A stretch of DNA of 64,000 nucleotides, taken from the NCBI RefSeq assembly GCF_022581195.2, contig NC_061452.1:7943501-8007500 (forward strand), in the 5' to 3' direction. The DNA comes from Helicoverpa zea (lineage: Eukaryota; Arthropoda; Insecta; Lepidoptera; Noctuidae). Of the stretch, positions 19,960 to 33,400 are shown piece by piece; position 1 is the first letter of the stretch, and each line of letters starts with the position of its first letter. A program made the position numbers and the translations under genes. The notes below the pieces were generated by a model. It was not told the DNA's origin and ran no database searches. It saw only the letters and a program-made list of their open reading frames with translations.

Positions 19960-22207
19960 TCCTACTAATATTATAAACGCGAAAGTTTGTATGTATGGAT
20001 GTTTGTTACTCTTTCACGCAAAAACTACTGAATGGATTTTAATGAAAGGACAATGCCAGGGTCTGGGCTCATAGTTTGCCCAGCAATGGGAGTAGTTTCA
20101 GGGGGTTCCTTAGTGCACTCTGAACACGTAATGCAAATATTTTTCAAATCGCTCCCTGGGGTCCCGAGGAAAACCGGTTCAAATATTCTCCATGACGAGT
20201 CACTTTACAAGGCCTGAGCCATTTGCCCAGTAGTAGGAGTGGTTGGAATAGGTTATTTACTTCACTCTTCACACGAAATTAAAATATTTTTGAAATCGGT
20301 CCCAGGGGTCCCGAGAAAAACCGGTTCAAATATTCTCCTTAGATAGTCCCTTAACAAAGTCTTTGGCATTTGCCCAGTAATGGGGATGGTCAATATAGGT
20401 TCTTTACTTCACTCTTAACATGAAATCCAAATATTTTTGAAATCGGTTCCTGGGGTTCGGAGAAAAACTGGTTCTAATATTCCACATGAACTGTCGCTTT
20501 ACAAAGCCTGTGTCATTTACCCAGTAGTGGGAGTGATTGAAATAGGTTCCTTACTTCACTCTTAACATGAAATTAAAATATTTTTGAAATCGGTCCCAGG
20601 GGTCCCGAGAAAAACCGGTTCAAATATTCTCCTTAGATAGTCACTTAACAAAGTCTTTGGCATTTGCCCAGTAATGGGAGTGGTCAATATAGGTTCTTTA
20701 CTTCACTCTTAACATGAAATCCAAATATTTTTGAAATCGGTTCCTGGGGGCCGGAGAAAAACTGGTTCTAATATTCCACATGAACTGTCGCTTTACAAAG
20801 CCTGTGTCATTTACCCAGTAGTGGGAGTGATTGAAATAGGTTCCTTACTTCACTCTTAACATGAAATTAAAATATTTTTGAAATCGGTCCCAGGGGTCCC
20901 GAGAAAAACCGGTTCAAATATTCTCCTTAGACAGTCACTTAACAAAGTCTTTGGCATTTGCACAGTAGTGGGAGTGGTCAAAATAGGTTCTTTACTTCAC
21001 TCTTAACATGAAATCCAAATATTTTTGAAATCGGTCCCTGGGGTCCGGAGAAAAACCGGTTCTAATATTCCACATGAACAATCGCTTTACAAAGTCTGTG
21101 CCATTTGCCCAGTAGTGGGAGTGATTGAAATAGGTTCTTTACTTCACTCTTAACATGAAAAGAAAATATTTTTGAAATCGGTCCCAGGGGTCCCGAGAAA
21201 TTAATCTGATAAGACTTTTCTGCCAAATAAGTCTTACTCATATGTATATTGTCGATCTCAATGCTAAGGATCTCGCTGTCAGGATCCAGTACTGGAAAAT
21301 GTTGGAATGGTTTTTTTTACTGTGATTTTCAAATAAATTCTAAAAGCGTTGGATTCTAATAAGAACTGACAATGATTTTCTGAAAAAAAGGCAATTACCG
21401 CAATATTTTTGAATTTACGGTTTAAATCTACAAGGCTACGCCTGCGCAATGAGCTATCTTCTAGAAACATCATATCAAGACGAATAATATAAGCTCGAAC
21501 ATGAGGTAGTTAGTAGATACCGTTGAGGAGTTCCCTCGTCTCTCTGTCGTCTCCATTGTCAGGTCAGATCTTAACCTTTACAGTTTTGTGGTGTCTGAGA
21601 CATATACCCGAATGATTTTACTCGATATGTGTCTACAATTTTCGAGAGTCGCTCCCGATTTTTTTAGAGATTCCATCACTAGACCCTGGGCCGGATGACA
21701 AAGGAACCATTGAGGAAGTAAGCCCTTTCAAACAATAAAATAATTGTTGAAATCGGTTGGTAAACGACGGAGTTATGAGTAAAAAGAATACAAATGAATT
21801 AAGAACCTCCTCCATTTTTGGAAGTCGGTTAAAAAAAAGTTGTCGTGTACAATACCTCGTATTTGTCAATGAATATAATTCATTTCAATTAAGGTAATAA
21901 AAGTGGAATAGTTAAGAGTTCGTAAGCTTATTTTTATGTAATATTGAATAAGAGTCAAACCAGCTTTTCTCCGGACTCCCGGGATAGATTTCGAAATGCT
22001 TTGGTCTGGGACCTAATATAAGCCTATGGAACATAATACACTATGCAGTTACTGTGGGCAACACTTGAGCCCAACTTCCATACAAAGAATAGCATTGTCC
22101 TTTACAATAATATAGCTTATACATCAGAATAACACATAGGCTACAATTTGTAAACATATTGTTCGAAATACTAAACCTGCGCAGACGAAATCGCGGGCAC
22201 CAGCTAG
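19960..22207 (+). mobile_element. Non-autonomous Helitron-like element (2.25 kb)
   Basis: The element starts TCCTACTAATATTATAAACGC after an A and ends GCACCAGCTAG before a T, the TC...CTAG, A/T-target format of Helitrons. The first 70 bases (GTATGTATGGATGTTTGTTACTC...) match the start of the copy at 26962-27958. It encodes no Rep/helicase. Its inner third is the 147-bp tandem array, and a degenerate inner part near 21750 includes TGAAATCGGTTGGTAAACGA. Confidence 0.75.
20040..21200 (+). repeat. 147-bp tandem repeat organised in 294-bp dimers
   Basis: About eight units share TTTGCCCAGTAGTGGGAGTG and TACTTCACTCTTAACATGAA. Two unit types alternate: one with GGTCCCAGGGGTCCCGAG, one with GGTTCCTGGGG. 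The first type starts at 20298, 20592, 20886 and 21180, exactly 294 bp apart; the second lies 147 bp after the first (20445). The first units (about 20040-20230) are more diverged. Confidence 0.92.
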
Positions 22208-22322
22208 TAATTAATAAATCATACTTACGTGTTAGTAAGCATATGGAACTCCCTGATAAATATCAAAATATGTATCATGTTCGTTGTTCTTTTTTCCTTA
22301 TTCAAGTCGTACAGATTTTTAT

Positions 22323-24149
22323 CCAATTGTCCAATGATTTTTACCAAGAGATCAACAAGCACATACGACGCGACCTCCGGTGCTCCAATACTCTTGCCAT
22401 TGAAAGAGCAATTGAGCTGAATCGGGGGTCAAAGGTGTTCGTACAATCTCTTGGAAGAAGCCACTTGACGAAGCTGACCACAACAAGTGGAGAAGTCGTT
22501 TCTTCGGTGCCGGCAGTCCTTTCGGAAGTGGAAAATTTCTATGGCCGGTTATACGCATCGCATGCATCTCGACCTGATCCCGGAAATGAGGATTCTAGAG
22601 CCACATTAACACGCCATTTCACCGAAGACCTGCCAGAAGTCAGCAGTGGCGAAATCGAGATCGCTCTGAGACAGCTCAAAAATGGAAAAGCCCCTGGTGA
22701 GGATGGCATTACAACAGAGCTATTAAAAGCAGGAGGAAACCCCTTACTGGGGGAGCTCCAGAAGCTTTTTAATGCCGTCCTGTTTAAAGGGAGAACTCCA
22801 GAGGCGTGGAGTAGGAGTGTTGTCGTCCTGTTCTTCAAAAAGGGAGACAAAACCCAGCTGAAGAACTATCGACCCATTTCCCTCCTAAGCCACGTCTATA
22901 AGCTGTTCTCAAGAGTGATCACGAACCGACTTGCGCGAAGACTCGACGAATTCCAACCACCGGAGCAGGCTGGGTTTCGGAGCGGATACGGCACCACAGA
23001 CCACATCCACACAGTGCGGCAGATTATACAGAAGACCGAAGAGTATAATCAGCCCCTGTGTCTAGCATTTGTGGACTATGAGAAGGCCTTTGACTCGGTT
23101 GAAATCTGGTGGGTTCTGGAGTCCCTGCAGCGTTGTCAAGTAGATTGGCGATACATCCAAGTGATGAGATGTCTTTACGAAGCCGCTACAATGTCCGTCC
23201 AAGTACAGAATCAGCAAACAAGGCCCATACCGTTGCATCGAGGAGTGAGACAAGGGGATGTTATTTCCCCGAAACTGTTCACTAATGCAATGGAGGATAT
23301 TATGTTCAAGACGCTGAACTGGAAAGGACGCGGCATCAACATCAATGGCGAACACATCTCTCACTTGCGATTTGCTGACGATATCGTCATCATGGCGGAA
23401 ACGCTGCAGGACAACAACAACAGATACAACAGATGCTGAACGACCTGGCTGAATCTTCTCTACGCATCGGCCTACGGATGAACTTGGACAAAACCAAGGT
23501 CATGTTCAATGAACATGTTCTACCGGAACCGATTGCGATACACGGCGCCGTTCTCGAAGTTGTTCGGAAATATGTATACCTCGGGCAGACATTGCAGTTA
23601 GGTAGAAACAACTTTGAGGACGAGGTGAATAGGAGAATTCAGTTGGGTTGGGCTGCATTTGGGAAGCTACGTCGAGTCCTAACATGGTCGATCCCACAGT
23701 GCCTAAAGACAAAAGTCTTCAATCAGTGCGTCCTACCTGTCATGACTTACGGAGCCGAAACGTGGACACTGTCGGTACGGCTGGTTCACAAGTTTAAAGT
23801 CGCTCAGCGGGCTATGGAAAGGGCTATGCTCGGCATTTCTCTGAGGGATCGCATCAGTAATGAGGTAATCCGTCAGAGAACCAAGGTCGTCGACATAGCC
23901 CACCGAATCAGCAAGCTGAAGTGGCAGTGGGCTGGCCATATTAGCCGAAGAACCGATAACCGTTGGGGTAAACGAGTTCTAGAGTGGAGACCACGCCTCG
24001 GCAAACGTAGTGTAGGACGTCCTCAGGCACGGTGGAGTGATGACTTGCGCAAGACGGCTGGCAGGAGCTGGATGCGAGAAGCCGAAAATCGATCTCAGTG
24101 GCGTGCACTTGGAGAGGCCTATGTCCAGCAGTGGACTGCGATAGGCTGA
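22323..24149 (+). pseudogene. RTE reverse transcriptase, truncated and frameshifted
   Basis: RT motifs are clear: NGKAPGEDGIT, LKNYRPISLLSHVYKLFSR, FVDYEKAFDSVE, GVRQGDVISPKLF and the catalytic FADD in LRFADDIVIMAE. The frame breaks at about 23413-23439 in a CAACAACAAC stretch, where the first frame stops while the C-terminal part (YVYLGQTLQ, MTYGAETWTLS) continues in another frame to 24149. The apparent Met at 22159 lies in the flanking Helitron, outside the element. It cannot make an active protein. Confidence 0.92.
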
Positions 24150-24166
24150 TGATGATGATGATGATG
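22323..24166 (+). mobile_element. 5'-truncated RTE-type non-LTR retrotransposon with 12-bp duplication
   Basis: The duplication ACAGATTTTTAT (22311-22322, 24167-24178) brackets the insertion. The 3' end reads ATGTCCAGCAGTGGACTGCG...GATGATGATGATGATG, the usual lepidopteran RTE tail. The endonuclease region is missing because of 5' truncation. The 3' duplication ends about 260 bp before the Ars2 start codon. Confidence 0.92.
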
Positions 24167-24178
24167 ACAGATTTTTAT

Positions 24179-24439
24179 ATTATTTTACCGCGGAATCTCC
24201 GCGGACATTCCCCTCCGGAATCCAAGCCAAAGACAATGATGCGTTTCGAATTGAACGAACCATAGAGCAACACTCTACAATCTATGAATTAGCTGTCTGT
24301 CGGTTTCTCTCTGTTTAGTCTATGAATGATTTCATTCATTTCTTTCGCTTTCGTTTTAATTGAAAGTTTACCCAGATAACTAGAAAAGTATTAAAATAAG
24401 GTGATTTTGTTAACAAAAGGGTAGATTTATTGTTCCAAT
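24179..24439 (+). promoter_or_regulatory. Likely TATA-less Ars2 promoter and 5' leader
   Basis: This is the short unique stretch between the RTE duplication and the Ars2 ATG. It contains CCGCGGAATCTCCGCGG (24188-24204), two self-complementary CCGCGG words, and no TATA box. The assignment rests on position. Confidence 0.4.
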
Positions 24440-27400
24440 ATGGCTGATAGTGATGATGAATACGATCGGAAAAGACGCGATAAGTTTCGCGGTGAGCGGG
24501 GCACCGCAGAAGGAAGCAGTTACCGTAGCAGTGACCGACGCGAAGAAAGGAGTCGTGGTCGAGAAGACTGGTCCGAGAGGTATTCCAAACATTATGTTTA
24601 CTATAAATACTTACTTTAAGAATTACTAATCCCCGCGTCCCTGATTTCTTACAGATCCCAACCTCAATCCTTTGAACCACCAAAAATTCCCACCCAAGTC
24701 TCAAAACCTATAAAACGTTCTATAGCTCTCATAATAAGGTAATATTATATTAAACCTTTGTAAATATTCGTATTAAGTAGGAGAGACATCAGTAAGTTGC
24801 AATCTACATTATATAATATTTGAAAATTAAATTTTACAACAGGTATGTATTAGCCATAATGTTGATGTGGACACATATTTTCTTCTAGGTGACCTCATTC
24901 ACACATAGAAGTAAAATGCTTATAACCGTTGAACTTTATTAGTTCTTACTATGTAACTAATGAAATGTACAAATAGCCCTTTCAAATAATAGTGTATATA
25001 CTTTTGTTCATTGAAAAGTCACATCTAGTTAGTTGTCTAAGTTCCAGTGTTAAGTAATTAGGGTACATAATGAGTATTTAGAATTGTGCTGTTAGTTTTC
25101 ATAAATAAAATATGTATTTCTTGACTGTTAGGTCTCGTGGAGGTAGATCCGGCCCTGATTACAGGGATTATCGAGGTGGAGCAAGTGCTAGCCGAGGATA
25201 CTCTCCAGTCAGGGGTGAAGGTCCACCCAGCAAGCGCATCAGACCTGACTGGCCTATTGATGACAGGAGATATGGGGGCATGCCACATGACTCATATGGG
25301 TATGGCTGGCCTCATGATCACTTCAGCCCTCATCCTGCACATCAAGGCTATGGCCAGCCTATGGCACCAGTACCTGCAAGGTGTGATATCATTGTTATTG
25401 TACATTTCCCTAGAATTACAACAGTATAAAATTTGCATATCTCTAATCTTGTAACCATTGTGTTTACAGGGATACTGTTCTGCCACTGGGAGCAACAGAT
25501 GGCCCTCCAACTATGATGTCATTCAAGGCATTCCTTGCAGCCCAAGATGACTCCATCACCGTTGATGATGCTATTCAGAAGTACAATGAATACAAGCTGG
25601 AGTTTAGGAGACAACAGCTAAATGAGTTTTTTGTTGCTCATAAAGATGAGGAATGGTATGCATCATTCAAATTAATTTACTTACCTAGAAGCACCTTAAA
25701 ATCTTCAAAAATAATGGGGGATCTAAATTATTTTTGCATGATTAAATTAAAGTGGGGAATTGGACTCTTTAATATGGAGAATCAATAACTTACTCTTTGT
25801 ATAATTTGCTGGTTATCGAGAAATTCTAAGCATACATTTCTCAGTCCCAACAAAAGAAAATTATTATATAATATAGATGTTAAGTTTCCCAAGTTATGGT
25901 TAGAATTTCTCAAAGATGCTATGCAAATGTTAACAATTACCTTTTTTCCTACAGTCTACAGTGTATTCGCGTGGATTGCCGGACATCATTAAGAAAAATT
26001 TAATCAAACTTTATCAAATGATTAAATGCTGTGTGTAGCTAGTTTATTTCGCGTTGACCCGTAGCGCGCAATGCTACAGGTTTCGTTTCTGTTAGGGGTA
26101 GGGCTATTATATTCCACATGTGTGGAACAGGTGAGATTATGAGATTTTTTAAATATATGTATACTAAGCAATTTTAGTTTTCTGTGACATGAAGTTCAAC
26201 CAGTCTGGATGTGTTACACAAGGTTGTTTATTTCTTATATGTAGTTATTTGCAGAGGCCGATTTTTAAACACAAACTTCCACTTGTGTTTTATATGTATT
26301 GTATCTATTTTATGTATATGTAAGGGAAATGTACTGCAACAGATATTGTTGATCAAAATTTAATTGAAATTTTACCAGTATATTGCCATTGTCATCAAGT
26401 TGAATGTTTAGGCTACCACATAAAAATGTTGTAGAATTTTAATTTGCTTTTAGCATTTTATAATTCCTTGTATAAAAATCGGTCTATTTACTTTGTTTCT
26501 TTAGTGTTTTATGGACTTGACAGCCTTTAAAAAAATTAAAACTAATGTACGTATTTTGTTTCTTAGGTTCAAGATCAAATACCACCCTGAAGAGTCTGTA
26601 AAACGAAAAGAGGAGCAGCTTGGTGCATTGAAGGTAGACTAAAATATGTTTTGAATCCCAGAATCACATTTTCCCTTCATTTGTAAGCATAAAACTGACT
26701 TAAAACTGATGATTGCAGAATCGGCTCAATGTGTTTCTCGAGTTACTGGAGAAAGGTGAACTAGACAAGGTCTCTGTAGATATTGACAAGTCTGACAAAC
26801 TGATAAGACTTCTGGATACTGTTGTCATTAAACTTGAGGGTGGCACTGAAGAAGATTTAAAGGAGCTGGATGAACCCCCACCACAGGACAATGTTACAAC
26901 TAATGACAAAGCAGGTACTGCTAAATACATTAAATATAATTTACAATATTATATTCCTAAATCCTACTTTAATTATAAATATGAAAGTTTGTGAGAATGT
27001 ATGGATGTATGTTTGTTATTCAATCAAGCAAAAGCGGCTGGACCGATTTGATTGAAATTTGGTATGTAGATAGGTGATACCCTGGATTAACACATAGGCT
27101 ACTTTTTATTGGGTGCTAATTAAACAGGCTTCTTTTTAATATCATTATTCACCCCCAAAAATGTATGTTGCCTTCTAAATTATTAAGTCAGCCACAATTA
27201 ATAAAACGTCGAGCATCTTAATAATACTATCTTAGCCACTTGTTATCTTCCACTCTAAATACAACTCAGCATGATGGTTATTTTTTTGCATCTAAATTTG
27301 TAGCATGCGTTAGAATGCATGCTACAAATTAGTAAACTTCTAAATACTATTAAGTGACATCATAAAAATATTTATTTAGCTTCTAATTTTTTAACTTGTA

Positions 27401-30400
27401 CTGAGTTTTTTGTTTAAAATATAACAAATCCCATATTAATAGACCCAGCATGGAAGTAAGCATGCAACATGCAGCAAGCATGGCTTCTGTCACGGCTGCG
27501 GCGGTCTACGCGGTTTTGAATTGCACTCTAGGGGTAGGGCAAACAAGACTACGTGGAGTCGGTTTTGCAGCGATTCGTTTTCGTCACTAACTTCAATTTT
27601 TAATACAATGTTTTTTAATTGAAGGTTATAAATGGCAATATGCTAAATAAAATTAATTCAAATTAAATTCTACCATAAAAAAAAGAGCGATTTTGGAAAA
27701 ATGAGGCCGAGTTAGTAAATTAGATGACAATGTATAAATAAGAAGGTCACAATAATTGATGATCTTTTATTGAAGCTTTCTAGTAGTTGGCGTTGTAAAA
27801 AACATGAATTAGTTTATTAGAGGCTATGTCATTTGCCCATTGCTTAGTTATAAAATTAGAAGTTTATTCATGTGTCCAATAAATAATTTTGTGGCTAGAC
27901 TTATAATTTCCCCTTTTTATCAACACACCACGCGGGCGAAGCCGCTGGCGGCAGCTAGTGTATATTATATTAAAATACATATTTTTTTTTAGATAAATTA
28001 GATCCTGACAAGCCAGTTATTATTGATGATGATGATGTCAAAATTAAGGAGGAGAAGGATGATAATGATAAGGTTTGTTGTGTAATGTTTTATTTTGTTT
28101 ATTTGTCTATGAAAAATATGGTGGCTGAAATAAAAATCTTTCTGGTGTACAGAAAGAAGAGAAAAAGCCAGAGTCGCCGAAACCCACAGCGCCACTTACA
28201 ATGGAGATTGATCCCCATTTGCGTCAACTTCAGGAGCAAGCGAAGTTGTTCTCCCGCTTCAACTCTACCGGTACTGAGGGGGAGCCCGAAGAAAAGGAAA
28301 AGGAGAAAGAGAAGGAACCTCGTAAGTGTCAAAAACTTGTACATTGAAATAGAAAACAATACGAACAAAAAATGGCCATTATTATTTATTAATATTTTAA
28401 GGAAACTAGCAACAAAAATTAAGTCTTAATGATATTTCACAGCACCGCCAGGCTCTTCATCAAGTTCCTCGTCATCTAGCTCTTCATCATCAAGTTCAGA
28501 AGACGAAGGCGAAGCAACCACTCGACGTAAATCCAAGTCCAAATCTAAAACACCTGACAAATCCCCCAAACTGAAGGAAAAGTCCAAGTCAAAGTCTCCG
28601 AGCGTGGAGAAAATTTCTGAAAACAACAATGAAATTGACAAAGAAAAAGATAAAAGTGGCGATGAGAAAGCAGAGTCCGTCAGTGACGTCGTTATGGAGA
28701 AGAAGGAAACTCGCGCGTTACACAAAACTACTTCCATATTCTTGAGGAATTTAGCTCCAACTATTACTAAGGCTGAAGTTGAAGCTGTAAGTAATAACGT
28801 TATTTGTCATGTTGTGTTTGTATCATGCCATACGATACATGCTTTGATAAATTGCCGACTTGACCTCAAAAAAGGGAAAGAAAAAGCGTTCTGTAAGGTT
28901 TTTGCTTTTTAGATGTGCAAACGCTACGGTGGCTTCCTTCGCGTGGCACTGGCTGACCCGCTCCCAGAGCGCCGCTGGTTCCGTCGCGGCTGGGTCACCT
29001 TCCGTCGTGACGTCAACATCAAAGATATTTGTTGGAACCTTAATAATATCAGGGTGAGTACCAACACTGATTTCTAATTTAGTTAACTTTTCAAATACAA
29101 AAAGCATAACATTATTTGGTTTCTATATAATTTGCAAGCAACAGTCAAGAGCTTTCCCTTCCAGTCTAACTGGACGCAGCTTAGCACCACTATTAATGAT
29201 ATTTCTTCAATATATTATTTATTTATTTATTTTAGCTCCGCGAATGTGAGCTGGGTGCTATAGTGAACCGCGACCTGCAGCGTCGCATCCGGCCGGTGTC
29301 GGGCATCACGCTGGAGCGGCCGGTGCTGCGCGCGGACGCGCGGCTGGCGGCGCGGCTCGCGCACCTGCTCGACACGCGCACCAAGCTCTGGCACGACAGC
29401 TCTGATGAACAAGCTAATGATGGCGATCAAGGCAACAGGACTGAGGTAAAATACTTCGTGTATTGTGTTGTTATTTGCAGCTTGACTCATGACTATGTAC
29501 TATCAAACCAATTACATCTAAAAACAAAATTCAGCATGCCCTAAAATGAATACCTAAATCTATACCGTCTTACCACAAAAACTTTTAAACGTCAGTTTAA
29601 GACTTGTCTAAAAAAATGACAGATTATGACGTTGACATATGGTTCATTTTGCAGCCACAATTTTTTTAGACAAGTGTAAAACAGATGTTTAAGTTTTTGT
29701 AGTAAAGCCATTATTATTTTGACAGTTTCAAACGACGACGGAGTTGATTATTCATGTCATTAGTCGATAGTACATATAGAGTGCTGTACAATCACTGGTT
29801 GTGAATTTCGGAAAGTCTAAGCTGAAAATTGTTATTCTTGTCTACAGAGCTTTAGTTTGAACTCAAAGAACCCGGTGCTTCACAAGATAACGGAACATTT
29901 AATAGAAGAAGCGTCGACTGAAGAGGAAGAGTTATTAGGACTTGAAGCTTCGTCCGAGTCTGTCTCCTCTGAACAACCGGACCCGGAGCTCATGAAGGTG
30001 CTAGATCGGCTGGTGCTATACTTGCGTATTGTTCACTCTGTGGATTACTACAACCATTGCGAGTATCCTTACGAAGATGAAATGCCTAATCGCTGCGGTA
30101 TCATGCACGCGAGGTCTGGACCTCCTGCTAACAAGGTAACAGAGGCCCCGTTTATAGCTTGTTTTGTTGTACATATAAATAGAAGATATATTTAAAGTTG
30201 GATTTTTATTGCAGCCAACACAGCAGGAGATACAAGACTACGTGAAAACATTTGAAGGCAAGATGTCGGCATTCTTGCAAGACGTGAAACCACTTTCTGA
30301 CGAAGAGTTGCAAAAACTTGGAATTAAGGTAATTAATTGACTTCAAACTGAACGAGTTAAAAAACAGGATACTTTTATAGCAATATTTCATTATGTTTTC

Positions 30401-33400
30401 TTTGTTTAGGATACGGACGCCGAAGTCGAGAAGTTCATTCTGGCCAACACACAAGAGTTGGCAAAGGACAAATGGTTGTGTCCCCTCAGTGGCAAGAAGT
30501 TCAAAGGTCCCGACTTCATCAGAAAACATATATTCAACAAGCATGGTGAAAAGGTAAGGAATATCATTATGAATATTTTTGTTCTGTCAGGAAAACCTTT
30601 TCGAAGCCATTGCGTTAATTTGAATCAATTTTGTCGTCATCTTTCGAAATGAGTCTCATTAGACCGATTAAAATGAAATGTCTTTTGTCAAACATTTCAA
30701 TTCTCCGCCATATTGCGCCGATATCTAAAGGCCTTTAACATTCGCGGTTATTTTACAAGATATAATTTTAAATTCGTTTTTGTCTGGCAGGTGGACGAGG
30801 TGCGTCGCGAGGTGGCGTACTTCAACGCGTACGTGCGCGACGTGCGGCGGCCGCAGCAGCCCGAGCCCGCCGCCCGCGCCGCGCCGCAGCCCGCGCACCC
30901 GCCGCCGCCCGCACCGTCAGTACACCGCTATACTTACACTATTAGAATATACATAATATACCTGCATACATCATCATCATCGTTTTTTGTCCCACTCAGA
31001 GGCACTGGTCTCCTCTCACACAGAGAAGGATTGAGCGTTAATCACCAGGCTTGCTCAATGCGGGTCGAGATGTTATCCTTCACCTTTAATCAGTCGTTGG
31101 TCTCCAGGATATATGCACTTAGAAAGTACATACAAACTTAGAAAACTTGCCTGGAATAGAACACACTCACTAAGAGATTGGCGCTTTACCTAGTTCGCCA
31201 CCACGACTTACAAACACTTTCACAATAGCTCTATGTCAATTTGAACGATATGAAGGAGATCATGTGAAGTCAAAAGTAAACTAAACTTGACTGCATAAGT
31301 CACTGAGGTAAAAACTTGGCAAGGACTATTTCGGACTGAGTACCAGGTTATCATTGAGTTTTAAAATCCCCTGTTTATGAAGCCTATTTACAAATAACAG
31401 GTACAGCTATCGAGTGCCAATATATTTTTTTTTATGATTCTAGATGGAGATTAGGTTGGTCATTAAGATCATTTTTATCCATAACACACCAAACTATTTA
31501 GCAGAATCTTCTAAAATTTGTGTGTATTCAGTTGGGCTTTATTAGTTGTTGTGTCCCTTAGCAGGTACGGCGGTGGGCCGGGGGGCCCGGGCGGGCCGGG
31601 CGGCGCGCGCGGCTGGGGCTGGGGCGCGTGGGCGCCGCCCGCCGCCTATGCGCCCCGGCACCCGCGCTTCAGCAGGCCCAGGTAACATTGCACCACCACT
31701 CTATTCATCTGTGCTTTTGCTTTGTAATGTATACCTACACTGTATCAGGCTTTTTTTACCGACGTTGTCATTGAAATATGAAATTGGCTTCTAACAAACT
31801 CTCACTAATACCTGATAAATGTAATACTTATTTATCAGTTCATAAGCTTTTAGTAAGTCAAAACTCTGAAGACGCTATATACGTTCGTCTATTTGTGAAA
31901 GGGTTTCTAAGTCACAATACAACATTCTATGAAACTTACAAGAGGTGCCTTCCCCGACAAATCTTTCAACTACCATGTTAATGCGGGAAAAAGTATACTT
32001 TGACACCTAAACTATTAACTGACATTGAAAAGTAACTGCGTAAAAAGCTTGATAATGTTTACATTATGTTTCTCGGCCAATTTCCACCTTTATTTTAATG
32101 TAGATATAATGTATAATAATATTTATTTTCAATTAAATTAGTGGTCATGTACCATTTACCCTCCACAAATCATCGAACAAACATCAATTTGAAACTAACA
32201 TAACTTTTAAATCTATCATAATCTAAATGTGTCCAGTCACAATGAAGTTTTACAGCTGTTCACAAATATGTGTTAAATGTAAACACTTCTTTACACTCAC
32301 AAAGGCATGAAACAGAATGTAGTTGAAGAATGCATGCTATCTGCTTTTTAAGTACGTTTAAATTGTATTTTCTGACCCTAAACATCACCAAAAGATTTCA
32401 AAGTTAGACAGAATAAATATAAATAATAAAAAATAATAATCTTAAAACCGCGTTACTCACTACTTACAAATATTATGTAATTACTATTGTATTACAGATA
32501 TTTAAAACATTTAATAAAGCTAGGTTATAAAAATAAATAATAGGTTATAATTGCAATTTCTACTACAGTGCTATCTCTATATAACGACAATGAAGGGACT
32601 GCATTTTATGGCGTTATAAAGACGTGACGTTAAATGGAAAGAAGAAAACTCAGAATTGAAAACAAGCTTAACCAATTAAAGCCAATTGATTTCGACGCTC
32701 TTGGGAGTTTGTCGTTAAATCGAGGGTTACATGGAGAGCCTCGTTGGTCTAGCTGTCGCAAGTGCGGCTGCTGAGCACGAGGTCTCGGGTTCGATTCCCG
32801 AGTCGGGCCGAAATCGCTTTGTGGGTTTTAGAAGACTTTCACAAAGCAGCCCGGAGCCTGGAAGTTGGTGATTGATACACCCGTGCATCGGAGAGCACGT
32901 AAATGTCGGTCCTGCGCCTGATCTCTCTCCGGCCGTGTCGGATTACCGTCCCATCGGGCTATGAGAGTTAAGGAATAGTGAGTGCACCTGTGTCTGCGCA
33001 AATGCTCGTGCACTATAATATGTCCTGCGCAGTTGGTTAATCTCCTTACGTGAGAACAGCCGTCGTAGCCGATATTCGGCTAGGAGGACATCATCATCAT
33101 CACATGGAGAGTTTACACTGTATTATAATTGTTACTATAGACATTCTCAAGTTGGTCTCGTCGTAAAAAGTTAAAAATGCAGATTTAAATTCATACTGCA
33201 TAGATGCAGTGCAACCACATACAACGCGGAATGGTAATAAGATATTAGATCATTGGTAGACTCAATTTAACATAATCAATAGTCTTTTTATGCTTCGAAA
33301 ATAAGCATGTGCAACGTCAACATCTACCTATTATTTATCATATGAAACAGCCTTTGCAAAATTATTGTTCACATTTTGTCTGACTTTTGTTTCACGTAAT

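Noticed and set aside
20040..21200. CRISPR-like array
   Set aside because: Units are 147 bp, contiguous and diverged, with no short repeats and unique spacers; the host is an insect.
22159..22322. N-terminal part of the RTE ORF upstream of 22323
   Set aside because: It lies outside the 12-bp duplication and overlaps the Helitron end, so it is flanking DNA.
28426..28737. Minus-strand Ser/Asp/Leu-rich ORF
   Set aside because: It is antisense to Ars2 exon 8, whose Ser/Lys/Glu-rich coding explains it.
32739..32810. Functional tRNA gene
   Set aside because: The tRNA-like head lacks a complete paired cloverleaf and continues into a SINE body with a target duplication; the same applies to 53889-53960.
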